Below are positions 1 to 7,946 of a stretch of 64,000 bases of DNA, piece after piece. Position 1 is the stretch's first letter. Each line of letters starts with the position of its first letter. Below the pieces are notes generated by a model. It saw only the letters and a program-made list of their open reading frames with translations. It made no database searches and was not told where the DNA came from. Source of the DNA: Halorhodospira halophila (GTDB taxonomy: Bacteria > Pseudomonadota > Gammaproteobacteria > Nitrococcales > Halorhodospiraceae); contig NZ_NHSN01000025.1 in the NCBI RefSeq assembly GCF_016653405.1, positions 124,001-188,000 of the forward strand, written 5' to 3'. Position numbers and translations under genes: made by a program.

Positions 1-175
1 AGGCCCGCGCCGCCAGAAGCACGACCGTGGGGCGCAGACGCTTACCGCCACTGTTGACGATGTGGTGGGCGAGCTGGTTGATCAGAACCACGTCCGACGA
101 CAGCCGCGCCTGGATCAAGCGGTTGACCTCCGCCATGTCGTCGGCGGCGAGCTCACGGATTGCATCAAGGTTCAT
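1..175 (-). CDS. ispB: Octaprenyl diphosphate synthase, N-terminal part only
   Basis: Reading leftward from an ATG at 175, the frame stays open to the window edge and gives 58 residues beginning MNLDAIRELAADDMAEVN. The family hallmark GGKRLRP lies near residue 44, and SDVVLINQLAHHIV just before it matches the start of gammaproteobacterial IspB. These enzymes elongate farnesyl diphosphate with isopentenyl diphosphate to make the octaprenyl side chain of ubiquinone and menaquinone. The two aspartate-rich catalytic motifs lie beyond the edge, so activity cannot be judged here. The small membrane protein gene upstream on the same strand is only about 60 bases away and may be cotranscribed. Confidence 0.9.
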   Translation of the reverse strand, partial: MNLDAIRELAADDMAEVNRLIQARLSSDVVLINQLAHHIVNSGGKRLRPTVVLLAARA

Positions 176-233
176 GGGCAGGATCTGCGCTCCGGGTCAG
201 CCCCGCGGATGCTAGGCAGGGGGGCCAGGGGTG

Positions 234-737
234 TCAAGCACGGCCGCGGCGACCGCGCCGGCCGCTGCGCCAGATCGAGACCAGCACCAGCAAGGCCAGC
301 ACCGGGGCCGCATAGACCGCCACCAGGGCTACGGTCGCCCCCAACTGGGGCAGCGGCTCGGGAATCGGCGGGGCCCCCAACAGGCTGTAAGCGGTGACCC
401 GATCAAGCCAGTGGCTGATCTCGTCCGCACCGAGCGCCTGCTCGCCCCATCCGGCCGTCGGCAGCCCGTAGCGACCACCGACGACGGCGTAGACCAGCGC
501 CGGCATCGCCCAGAGTATCCAGGCCAGGAATGCCCGAACCGCCGTTACCCGGGCCAGCCAAGGCCGCTGCCGGGCGACGTGAACGGCCAGTACACCGATC
601 AGGGCAAACCCGGACCATACCGGCCACCAGGCGGGCCAGGCGGCGGCGATCGGCGCCGAGACCATGGGCCCGAGTGCGACGGTCACCACGGCCAGGATGC
701 CGACGACGGACAAAACGGGGAGCATCCCGCGATGCAT
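234..737 (-). CDS. Small integral membrane protein of unknown function
   Basis: Encodes 167 residues with about four hydrophobic segments (roughly residues 5-30, 38-52, 65-88 and 130-155) and a basic C-terminus rich in Arg and Gly. An AAGGAGG sequence ends about six bases before the ATG, supporting this start. I do not recognise a family. It lies immediately upstream of ispB on the same strand and is divergent from the BCCT transporter gene. The residue pattern is that of a real membrane protein rather than a frame shadow, but no function can be assigned. Confidence 0.65.
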   Translation of the reverse strand: MHRGMLPVLSVVGILAVVTVALGPMVSAPIAAAWPAWWPVWSGFALIGVLAVHVARQRPWLARVTAVRAFLAWILWAMPALVYAVVGGRYGLPTAGWGEQALGADEISHWLDRVTAYSLLGAPPIPEPLPQLGATVALVAVYAAPVLALLVLVSIWRSGRRGRRGRA

Positions 738-794
738 GCACGCCTCCTTGGGCCCCGCGGCGCGGCCAACGCCGCAGGACGCGTCGGTGGTTGT

Positions 795-830
795 TAGGCT
801 AGGGCGCCCGTGCGCCAGCCCGTTAGCCTA
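795..830 (+). promoter_or_regulatory. Hairpin in the leader of the BCCT transporter gene
   Basis: TAGGCTA (795-801) pairs with TAGCCTA (824-830), and inside it GGGC (802-805) pairs with GCCC (818-821), leaving a two-base bulge and a 12-base loop. The structure ends about 24 bases before the transporter start codon, in the intergenic space shared with the divergent membrane protein gene. It could be part of a leader or an operator; no clear sigma-70 promoter was recognised beside it. Confidence 0.3.
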
Positions 831-853
831 CCGCAAAGCAGGAGCCAGCAGCG

Positions 854-2485
854 ATGTTCAACGTAGCGACCCGCGGTTTCTTCAAGGGCATGAGCCCCCG
901 GGTGACCGCCGTGTCCACCTTCCTTGTGGCCGCCTTTGCCCTGGCCGGAGCCGTCTGGCCGAAGCAGCTGGAGACGGTGGTCACCGGCTGGCGCGAGGCC
1001 TTGACCCCCTTCCTGCAGTGGTACTACGTGCTGGTCGTGGCCGCCTTTCTGCTGCTGGTGATCTGGCTGGGCACCGGGCGCTTTAAGAACGTGCGCCTGG
1101 GCCAGGACCACGAGGTGCCCGAGTTCCGAACCTTCTCCTGGCTCACCATGCTCTTCGCCGCCGGAATGGGCGTCGGCCTGATCTTCTGGGCGGTCGCCGA
1201 GCCCATCTCCCACTTCGACCGAAACCCGTTCACGGTCAGCGACGACCCGAGCGAAGCCGCCGACACCGCGCTACGCCTGGCCTACTTTCACTGGGGCCTC
1301 AACGGCTGGGCGGTCTTCTCGCTGGTCGCCCTCATCCTCGCCTACTTCAGCTTCCGCCGCGGGCTGCCGCTGACCATGCGCTCGGCCTTCTACCCGCTCA
1401 TCGGCAAGCACATCCACGGCCCCTGGGGGGATGCCATCGACGTCCTAGCCGTGTTCGCCACGGTCTTCGGCATCGCCACTACGCTGGGGCTGGGCATCCA
1501 GCAGCTGAACACCGGCATCGGCGAACTCACCGGGATCACGGCGGGCACCACCGGTCAGATCGCCATCGCTGTCACGGTGATGGGCGTCGCCACCGTATCG
1601 GTGCTTTACGGCGTGCAGTCCGGGGTGCGCATGATCAGCGAGGCCAACTTCTGGATGAGCGCCGCGGTGCTGCTCTTCTTCCTGCTCTGGGGGCCGACCC
1701 AGTACCTGCTGGCGCTGATCGTGCAGTCCACCGGCGACTACCTGCAGAACCTCTTCACCCTCTCCTTCCATACCCACGCCAACGCCGAGGGCAACTGGCA
1801 GGCCGAGTGGACCCTCTTCTACTGGGGGTGGTGGCTGGCCTGGGCGCCCTTCGTCGGGATCTTCATCGCGCGCATCTCGCGCGGCCGCAAGCTGCGCGAG
1901 TTCGTCATGGGCGTGCTGCTGGTGCCGACCGGTATCACCATCGTCTGGATCGGACTGTTTGGCGGCAACGCCATCCACCTTGAGCTCTTTGGCCCCGGCG
2001 GGGTCACCGAAGCCACCCGCGAGGAGGTCAGCACCGCCGTCTTCCGCACCATCGAGCTGATGGACGTGGGCCTCTGGGGAGCGGCAGCGTCGGTGCTGGT
2101 GACCGTGCTCATCGGCACCTACCTGATCACCTCCGCGAACGCCGGCATCCTGGTCACCCAGACCCTGCTCTCCAACGGCTCGACGGAGATCTCCCGGCTG
2201 CACACGGTGATCTGGGGCACGGTCATCACCCTGGTGACCATCGTGCTGCTCACCGCCGGCGGCCTGACCACCCTGCAGGGCGCGGTCATCGCCGCTGCAG
2301 TGCCGTTCTCGTTCATCATCCTCGGGATGGTCGTGGGCCTGCTCAAAGCGCTGGAGGAGGAGCGCTTCGCACCGCGGCCCGGCGAACGCAGCGAACCGCC
2401 CATGGAACCGTGGGCGCAGGTGGAGTCGGACTGGCACACCAGCGACACCAGCACCGGCACGGCCACCGACCGGGTGGAGGGCTGA
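854..2485 (+). CDS. BCCT-family betaine/choline/carnitine-type transporter
   Basis: A 543-residue inner-membrane transporter of the BCCT family, which imports compatible solutes such as glycine betaine, choline or ectoine, usually with Na+ or H+. Twelve hydrophobic segments are visible. The glycine-rich motif GMGVGL (about residue 100) is the form found in Na+-coupled carriers, and the family signature FYWGWWLAWAPFVGIF lies near residue 325. The tail after the last membrane segment is only about 45 residues, so the long regulatory C-terminus of E. coli BetT is absent. Import of osmolytes suits a halophile. The substrate cannot be told from sequence. The gene stands alone, divergent from a membrane protein gene and convergent with the DUF3422 gene. 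Confidence 0.9.
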   Translation: MFNVATRGFFKGMSPRVTAVSTFLVAAFALAGAVWPKQLETVVTGWREALTPFLQWYYVLVVAAFLLLVIWLGTGRFKNVRLGQDHEVPEFRTFSWLTMLFAAGMGVGLIFWAVAEPISHFDRNPFTVSDDPSEAADTALRLAYFHWGLNGWAVFSLVALILAYFSFRRGLPLTMRSAFYPLIGKHIHGPWGDAIDVLAVFATVFGIATTLGLGIQQLNTGIGELTGITAGTTGQIAIAVTVMGVATVSVLYGVQSGVRMISEANFWMSAAVLLFFLLWGPTQYLLALIVQSTGDYLQNLFTLSFHTHANAEGNWQAEWTLFYWGWWLAWAPFVGIFIARISRGRKLREFVMGVLLVPTGITIVWIGLFGGNAIHLELFGPGGVTEATREEVSTAVFRTIELMDVGLWGAAASVLVTVLIGTYLITSANAGILVTQTLLSNGSTEISRLHTVIWGTVITLVTIVLLTAGGLTTLQGAVIAAAVPFSFIILGMVVGLLKALEEERFAPRPGERSEPPMEPWAQVESDWHTSDTSTGTATDRVEG

Positions 2486-2490
2486 TCCGC

Positions 2491-2509
2491 GGCCGGCGCC
2501 GCGCCGGCC
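2491..2509 (+). terminator. GC-only hairpin between convergent genes
   Basis: GGCCGGCGC and GCGCCGGCC form a perfect 9-bp inverted repeat around one base in the 33-base gap between the convergent transporter and DUF3422 genes. There is no T-tract on either side, so intrinsic termination is only suggested by its position and strength. Confidence 0.45.
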
Positions 2510-2518
2510 GGCGCGGCG

Positions 2519-3874
2519 CTAGGCCTCCTGGCGTTTGGCGATGCGGTAGCGGACCAGGCGCACCACCAGCCAGATGGTGAACACCACCACCGGCACCGCC
2601 AGCCCCTGGGTGACCTCCACCCGGATCGGGGCACCGGCGTCGCGCGCCGCCTCCAGGACGTAGCTGATCAGCCCCATCAGGTAGTAGCTGATGGCCGCCA
2701 CCGACAGCCCCTCGACCGTCTCCTGCAGCCGGAACTGCAGCTTGGCGCGGCGATCCATGGAGTCGAGCAGATCGCGGTTCTGCGCCTCCAGGGCCACGTC
2801 GATGCGGGTGCGCAGCAGATCGCCGGTGCGCGATATACGCTCGGAGAGCGACTCGCGCCGTTCGGTGACCGTGGCACAGGTGCGCATGGCCGGCACCAGG
2901 CGCCGCTCCATGAACTCCTGGATGGTCTGTACGCCCTGGATGCGCTGCTCGCGCAGCTCCTGGATGCGCCGTTCGACCAGCTCGTGATAGGCACGCGCCG
3001 CATGGAAGCGGTAGTTGGTGTTGTTGCCGATACGCTCCACCTGGGCGGCCAACTCCATCAGCTGACCGAGCAGGTGCTGCTCGTCACGCTCCCGGCTCGA
3101 GCCGGTCATGCGCTCAGTGATCCCGGCCAGCTGCTCCTCGAGCTCGTTGAGCTGAGGGTTGAGGCGCCGCGCCACTGGGAAGGCGAGCAGCGCCATCATG
3201 CGGTAGGTCTCGATCTCGAGCAGACGCTGGATGGCACGCCCGGCCTGGCGCTCGCGCATGTTCACATCGCGCAGGAGGATGCGCGAAAAGCCGTCATCGT
3301 GGATACGGAAGTCCGTCCACACCCGCGCCGCTCCGCCGGCGATCTGGCTGCCAACGATCGTGTTGTCGTTGAACAGCGCCACGATTCCGCTGCTGGTCCG
3401 CGGCTGCGACCAGGACGGCTCCAGCGCGAGATGGATACCGACCAGGCGCGGTCCGGGCAAACTGGCCAGCCAGTCCTCGGGCAAGCGTTCGATGGGTGGC
3501 CCCTCGAACGGGTGCTCGAACTCGTCCTCGACGATGAAGGTGTAGGTCGAAACCTCGGTGCGCCGCTCCCACTTGAGCCGAAAGGCGCCGAAGTCACGGG
3601 ACATGTGCTGGGCATCCGGCTCCGGCGGCTCCACGCCGAAGCGCTCGCACAGATCCGCTACGGCCGCCCGATCGGCATCCGCGGAGTGGCGCCCGGAGAA
3701 CATCCCCAGGTGACTGACCCGGGCCGGGGCCCGCAGGCGCTCATAGGGTCGGGCGTGAATCTCGTCGTTGACTTCCTGGCGCAGGGGGTGGTCGACGTAG
3801 GCCCCGGGGACGGGGTCACTGGCCTGGTGCCTTTCCGTTACGTTAAGGGTCATGCTGGCTGGCTTTCTCTGCAT
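2519..3874 (-). CDS. DUF3422 family membrane-anchored protein
   Basis: A 451-residue protein matching DUF3422, a conserved proteobacterial family without known function. The hallmark HPLRQEVNDEIHARP lies near residue 30. The middle (about 190-390) is rich in Glu, Arg and Leu and looks helical or coiled-coil. The C-terminus has two membrane segments (about 395-412 and 425-445) ending in a basic tail, so the bulk is probably cytoplasmic. An internal ATG seven codons in (MTLNVTERHQ) is an alternative start; neither has a strong ribosome site. The gene is divergent from the cobalamin operon, with only about 76 bases between them. Confidence 0.85.
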   Translation of the reverse strand: MQRKPASMTLNVTERHQASDPVPGAYVDHPLRQEVNDEIHARPYERLRAPARVSHLGMFSGRHSADADRAAVADLCERFGVEPPEPDAQHMSRDFGAFRLKWERRTEVSTYTFIVEDEFEHPFEGPPIERLPEDWLASLPGPRLVGIHLALEPSWSQPRTSSGIVALFNDNTIVGSQIAGGAARVWTDFRIHDDGFSRILLRDVNMRERQAGRAIQRLLEIETYRMMALLAFPVARRLNPQLNELEEQLAGITERMTGSSRERDEQHLLGQLMELAAQVERIGNNTNYRFHAARAYHELVERRIQELREQRIQGVQTIQEFMERRLVPAMRTCATVTERRESLSERISRTGDLLRTRIDVALEAQNRDLLDSMDRRAKLQFRLQETVEGLSVAAISYYLMGLISYVLEAARDAGAPIRVEVTQGLAVPVVVFTIWLVVRLVRYRIAKRQEA

Positions 3875-3916
3875 CGGGCATGCGGTCCCGACCGGGACCG
3901 GCTAGTGCAAGGGTAT

Positions 3917-3950
3917 GGTATCCTCCCTCACCCGTGCCAGGGGGAATACC
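3917..3950 (+). promoter_or_regulatory. Hairpin that buries the cobU ribosome-binding site
   Basis: GGTATCCTCCC (3917-3927) pairs with GGGGGAATACC (3940-3950) with one mismatch and one G-T wobble, leaving a 12-base loop. The right arm contains the AGGGGGAA ribosome site of cobU and ends directly before its ATG, so folding would block translation of the first gene of the operon. The usual cobalamin-riboswitch core (CCGCAACTG, GCCACTG) is not visible in the short leader. Confidence 0.45.
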
Positions 3951-4487
3951 ATGCGGGAACTCATCCTCGGCGGCGTCCGTTCGGGCAAGAGCCGTCATGC
4001 CGAAGAGCGCGCGCGCGAACTCAGCGACGATGTCGTCTACATCGCCACGGCCCGACCCCGCGGCGATGCCGGCATGGCCGAGCGCATCGCCGCGCACCGG
4101 GCGCGACGCCCCGCGCACTGGCAGACGATCGAGGCCCCGCTGGAGCTGGCCCGGGCCATCGAGGCGCACAGCGCCCCGGGCCGCGTACTCCTGGTCGACT
4201 GCCTGAGTCTATGGCTGACCAATCAGCTCGTCGCCGGGGACGGGGCCACCGAGGCAAACGTCACCAGCGAGAGCCTTGAGCAGGCACGAACCGGGCTGGT
4301 CGACGCGGTTGCCGCCGCAGGCGGCGACCTGCTGCTGGTCAGCAATGAAACCGGTCTGGGCGTAATGCCGATGAACGCCCTGGCGCGGCGCTTCTGCGAC
4401 GAGGCCGGAGCGCTGCACCAACAGATGGCCGAACGCTGCGAGCGAGTGACCTGGACCGTCGCCGGCCTCGCACAGCCCCTGAAATAG
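3951..4487 (+). CDS. cobU: Bifunctional adenosylcobinamide kinase / cobinamide-phosphate guanylyltransferase
   Basis: A 178-residue enzyme that phosphorylates adenosylcobinamide and then transfers GMP from GTP, giving adenosylcobinamide-GDP for CobS. The P-loop GGVRSGKS is at residues 7-14. IAAHRARRPAHWQTIEAP carries the His expected to be guanylylated, and VLLVDCLSLWLTNQL is the conserved Walker-B-like stretch. The ATG at 3951 is chosen because AGGGGGAA precedes it and the P-loop then sits at the family's usual position; an upstream in-frame ATG at 3915 would add 12 residues. It is the first gene of the cobalamin operon, and cobT follows after about 55 bases. Confidence 0.95.
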   Translation: MRELILGGVRSGKSRHAEERARELSDDVVYIATARPRGDAGMAERIAAHRARRPAHWQTIEAPLELARAIEAHSAPGRVLLVDCLSLWLTNQLVAGDGATEANVTSESLEQARTGLVDAVAAAGGDLLLVSNETGLGVMPMNALARRFCDEAGALHQQMAERCERVTWTVAGLAQPLK

Positions 4488-4542
4488 AGTCGTCCCCCCG
4501 CGACGGGCTGACGCCGCCAAGAAGGGAATGAGGAGCGCAATC

Positions 4543-5625
4543 GTGAACCAACCGGAGTGGCTCGATGAACCGATCCAACAGACCCATCCGCATTACGCCC
4601 AGCAGGCGCGGGCTCGACAGGATCAGCTGACCAAGCCGCCGGGATCGCTCGGCCGGCTCGAAGAGATCGCCATCCAGCTCGCCGGGCTTCAGCAGACCCC
4701 GCACCCCGCCGTGGATCCGGTCCAGATCACGCTGTTCGCCGGCGACCACGGCATCGCCGAGGACGGCGTCTCCGCCTTCGACCCGGTGGTCACGCTGCAG
4801 ATGATGGAGAACTTCTCCAACGGCGGCGCAGCCATCTGCGTGATGAGCGAGGAGATCGGCGCCCAGCTGGAGGTGGTGGATGTCGGCACCCGATGGCAGG
4901 GCGCGGTGCCGCAGGCGGTGCGCGACGAACGCATCGCCGCCGGCACGGCCAACATGCGCCGGCAGCCGGCGATGACCGACGAGCAGTTCAGCGCTGCGCT
5001 CACCGCCGGCGCGCGGGCCGTCGACCGGTCCATCGATCAGCACGGCACCCGGGTCTTTATCGCCGGCGAGATGGGCATCGCCAACACCACTGCGGCCGCC
5101 GCCGTGGTCGGCGCCCTGCTCAACAAACCGGCGCCGGGGCTAGTCGGCCCAGGCACCGGACACGATGCCGCCGGGCTGCGACACAAGGCGGAGGCCGTCG
5201 ACGAGACCCTGGCCCTGCACCGAGAACAGCTCGGCGGACCGGCAAACCTCAGCGAGCCGTGGCAAGCCGGTCGTCGCGTGGGCGGCCTGGAGCTGGCCGC
5301 CATGACCGGTGCCTACATCCGCTGCGCCCAGCGCGGTGTGGTCATCCTCCTCGACGGCTTCATCAGCGGCGCAGCCGCCCTGCTGGCCGAGCGACTGCGC
5401 CCCGGCACCCGCGCCTGGATGATCCTCGGCCACGGCTCCGCCGAGCCGGGTCACCACCGCATCGTCGCGGCCCTCGGCGGGCGCCCGCTGCTCGACTTCA
5501 ACATGCGCCTGGGCGAGGGCAGCGGCGCTGCGACCGCGATACCGCTGATGCGCATGGCCTGCGCCATCCACAACCGCATGGCCACCTTCGCGGAGGCCGG
5601 CGTAACCCCGGAGGGCAAAGGGTGA
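4543..5625 (+). CDS. cobT: Nicotinate-nucleotide--dimethylbenzimidazole phosphoribosyltransferase
   Basis: A 360-residue enzyme that activates the lower ligand by converting dimethylbenzimidazole and nicotinate mononucleotide to alpha-ribazole phosphate. Family motifs include KPPGSLGRLE near the N-terminus, FAGDHGIAEDGVSAF, and LGEGSGAATA near the C-terminus, which holds the catalytic Glu. The GTG at 4543 is preferred because AGGAG lies seven bases upstream; an ATG at 4528 would add five residues but has a badly spaced site. The stop codon overlaps the GTG start of cobC by four bases, indicating translational coupling. Confidence 0.94.
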   Translation: MNQPEWLDEPIQQTHPHYAQQARARQDQLTKPPGSLGRLEEIAIQLAGLQQTPHPAVDPVQITLFAGDHGIAEDGVSAFDPVVTLQMMENFSNGGAAICVMSEEIGAQLEVVDVGTRWQGAVPQAVRDERIAAGTANMRRQPAMTDEQFSAALTAGARAVDRSIDQHGTRVFIAGEMGIANTTAAAAVVGALLNKPAPGLVGPGTGHDAAGLRHKAEAVDETLALHREQLGGPANLSEPWQAGRRVGGLELAAMTGAYIRCAQRGVVILLDGFISGAAALLAERLRPGTRAWMILGHGSAEPGHHRIVAALGGRPLLDFNMRLGEGSGAATAIPLMRMACAIHNRMATFAEAGVTPEGKG

Positions 5626-6251
5626 GACCCCCCATCGAAGGCCAGGAGACCTGGATCGATCTGATCCGCCACGGCGAGCCGGTGGGCGGCCGCCGCTACC
5701 GCGGCACCCAGGACGACCCGCTCAGCGAACGCGGCTGGGCGCAGATGCGCGCCGCCCCGCTCGAGCCCGCGGCGTTGACCCGGATCGTCTGCTCCCCGCT
5801 GCGCCGCTGCCGCGAGTTCTCCGAACGCTACGCCGCCGAGCAGGGGCTGCCATTACAGGTGGAAAACGGTTTCCAAGAGATCGGCTTCGGTGACTGGGAG
5901 GGCCTGACCCCGGCGGAGCTCTACGAGCAGGACCCCCAGGGGCAGGCCCGCTTCTGGGCCGATCCGCTCCACTATACGCCGCCCAACGCCGAGCCCATGG
6001 CCGACTTCCAGCGCCGCGTCATCGATGCCTGGGTGCGGCTGCTCGCAGAGCACCCCGGCGAGCACCTGCTGCTCGTCGGCCACGGCGGGCTGATCCGCGT
6101 GGTGCTGTCGCACCTGCTGGAGCTCCCGCTGCGCGGGTTCAACCGACTCTACGTGCCCTACGCCTCGGTCAGCCGGGTCCGTGTCGAGCCCGGCACCGAT
6201 CCGACCCTCTACTTCCATAACCGCGCAACATCGGCGGAGGGGGAGCGATGA
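5622..6251 (+). CDS. cobC: Alpha-ribazole phosphatase (histidine phosphatase family)
   Basis: A 209-residue member of the phosphoglycerate-mutase-like superfamily. LIRHGEP near residue 15 contains the phosphorylated His; SPLRRC and LLVGHGGLIRV provide the second Arg and second His of the active site. In this operon the likely role is dephosphorylating alpha-ribazole phosphate, or the adenosylcobalamin phosphate made by CobS. The GTG start lies in a GTGA overlap with the cobT stop, and the stop overlaps the cobS ATG in an ATGA. The phosphatase family is certain; the substrate rests on context. Confidence 0.9.
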   Translation: MRPPIEGQETWIDLIRHGEPVGGRRYRGTQDDPLSERGWAQMRAAPLEPAALTRIVCSPLRRCREFSERYAAEQGLPLQVENGFQEIGFGDWEGLTPAELYEQDPQGQARFWADPLHYTPPNAEPMADFQRRVIDAWVRLLAEHPGEHLLLVGHGGLIRVVLSHLLELPLRGFNRLYVPYASVSRVRVEPGTDPTLYFHNRATSAEGER

Positions 6252-7000
6252 CCGCCTTGCGACCGCTGCTGATCGCCATCGCCTTTCTCACGCGCCTTCC
6301 GGTGCCTTCGCTCGGCCGCATCGACGACGAGGAGAGTGGCGCCTCGCTGGTCGCCTACCCCCTGGTCGGGGCGATCATCGGCACCCTGCTGATTCTGATG
6401 GCCTTCCTGACCCAAGCTTTGCCTGCACTGCTCACTGCAGCCCTGGTAGTGGTGATCTGGGCGCTGCTGACCGGCGCATTGCACCTCGACGGCCTGGCCG
6501 ACTCCGCCGACGCCTGGGTCGGCGGCATGGCGCAGCGGGAACGCACCCTGGAAATCATGAAGGATCCTTCCTGCGGGCCCATCGGGGTCACGGCGATCGT
6601 CGCCGTCCTCCTGCTCAAGGTGGCAGCGGTGGCCGCCCTGCTCGACGCCGGCGCCGTACTGGCCATCGCCACAGCGGCGGTTGTCGGACGCGCCGGGCTG
6701 ACCCTGCTGTTCCTGACCACACCCTATGTGCGCCCCGGCGGGATCGGCGAGGCCCTGTCCCACTTCGGGCCACCCGGCGCCTCGCTGGGCAGTGCGGCCG
6801 TAGTCACCGCCCTGGCCGCCCTGCTCACCGGATGGGCCGGGCTGGCGGCGGTGGCCGCCGGGGCAGTCGCCCTGGTCTTGGCGCAGCACGCGATGTCACG
6901 GCGCCTCGGCGGGACCACCGGCGACACCGCCGGCGCCACCGTGGAGCTCACCGAGACCGCCGCACTGCTTGGCGCCGCCGCCGTGGCGGCGAGCGTCTAG
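6248..7000 (+). CDS. cobS: Adenosylcobinamide-GDP ribazoletransferase (cobalamin synthase)
   Basis: A 250-residue integral membrane enzyme joining adenosylcobinamide-GDP to alpha-ribazole (phosphate), the last assembly step of cobalamin. The signature GALHLDGLADSADAW and the following ERTLEIMKDP with conserved acidic residues lie around residues 75-105, which binds Mg2+ in the family. The rest is a series of Ala/Leu/Val-rich membrane helices. It is coupled to cobC by an ATGA overlap, and cbiB starts nine bases after its stop. Confidence 0.94.
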   Translation: MTALRPLLIAIAFLTRLPVPSLGRIDDEESGASLVAYPLVGAIIGTLLILMAFLTQALPALLTAALVVVIWALLTGALHLDGLADSADAWVGGMAQRERTLEIMKDPSCGPIGVTAIVAVLLLKVAAVAALLDAGAVLAIATAAVVGRAGLTLLFLTTPYVRPGGIGEALSHFGPPGASLGSAAVVTALAALLTGWAGLAAVAAGAVALVLAQHAMSRRLGGTTGDTAGATVELTETAALLGAAAVAASV

Positions 7001-7009
7001 GCCGCTCCC

Positions 7010-7936
7010 GTGCCGTTCCCCGCCCTGATCATCGGCGCGTGGCTACTCGACCGGGTTTTCGGCGAGCCCCGCGCCGGGCACCCACTGAACGGCTTTGCCC
7101 GGGTTGCCGGCTGGCTGGAGCGGCTGCTCAACCAAGGGCGCCTGCCCGACCCGGACCGGCGCAAGGCCGGCATGGTGGCGGTCGCCATCCTGGTCGCACC
7201 GGCCGTGCTGCTCGCCACCCTGCTCACGCTGGGGCCGCTCGGCTGGGTGGTGGAGCTGGGGCTGCTCTACCTCTGCCTGGGCAGCCGCAGCCTGCGCGAG
7301 CACGCCTTGGGTGTGGCGCAACCGCTGGCCCGTGGCGACCTGGCCGAGGCCCGCGCGGCGGTGGGCAGGATCGTCAGTCGGGATGCACAGTCCATGGACG
7401 CCGAAGACACCGCCCGCGCCACCACCGAATCGACCCTGGAGAACGGCAACGACGCGGTCTTCGCCACCCTCTTCTGGTTCCTGGTCGCCGGCGCTCCGGG
7501 GGCAGTCGCCCACCGACTGATCAACACCCTGGACGCCCTCTGGGGTTACCGGACCGTGCGCTTCAACGACTTCGGCTACGCCGCCGCCCGCCTGGACGAC
7601 CTGCTCGGCTGGATCCCGGCGCGCCTGACGGCGCTCACCTATGCCCTGGCGAGCCTGCGCCCGCAGGCGGTGTGGGCTGCAGTGCGCAACCAGGCCCCGC
7701 AATGGCCCGGCAGCAACCCGGGCGTGGTCCTGGCCGCCGGCGCCGCGGCCCTCGATACCACCCTCGGCGGCGCGGCCGTCTACAGCGACGGCGTCCGCCA
7801 ACGCCCCACGCTGGGTAGCGGGCATCCGGCGGACGCCAACACCATCGAGGCATCAGTGGCGCTGGTGGAACGCGGGGTGCTGATCTGGATCGCGGCGGCG
7901 ATCGCCCTGTGGGCGCCCTCCCCGCTGATCCCCTGA
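7010..7936 (+). CDS. cbiB: Adenosylcobinamide-phosphate synthase
   Basis: A 308-residue membrane protein that attaches the aminopropanol arm (from threonine-phosphate decarboxylation) to adenosylcobyric acid. Conserved stretches include LLDRVFGEPRAGHPLNGF at the N-terminus, RDAQSMDAEDTARATTESTLENGNDAVFA in the middle and RPTLGSGHPADANTIEASV near the C-terminus. Start is a GTG. The gene for the enzyme that supplies its amine substrate follows directly, consistent with the shared pathway step. Confidence 0.93.
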   Translation: MPFPALIIGAWLLDRVFGEPRAGHPLNGFARVAGWLERLLNQGRLPDPDRRKAGMVAVAILVAPAVLLATLLTLGPLGWVVELGLLYLCLGSRSLREHALGVAQPLARGDLAEARAAVGRIVSRDAQSMDAEDTARATTESTLENGNDAVFATLFWFLVAGAPGAVAHRLINTLDALWGYRTVRFNDFGYAAARLDDLLGWIPARLTALTYALASLRPQAVWAAVRNQAPQWPGSNPGVVLAAGAAALDTTLGGAAVYSDGVRQRPTLGSGHPADANTIEASVALVERGVLIWIAAAIALWAPSPLIP

Positions 7937-7946
7937 GGGGTCGTTG

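Noticed and set aside
1445-2437. Long antisense reading frame opposite the BCCT transporter gene (and similar frames opposite acs, ligA, smc and others)
   Set aside because: The products are His/Gln/Arg-rich low-complexity strings with no domains, as expected from antisense frames of high-GC genes; the opposite strand encodes clear families.
3875-3950. Full cobalamin riboswitch before cobU
   Set aside because: The gap is too short for the roughly 200-base aptamer, and the conserved CCGCAACTG and GCCACTG cores are not seen; only the hairpin over the ribosome site is supported.
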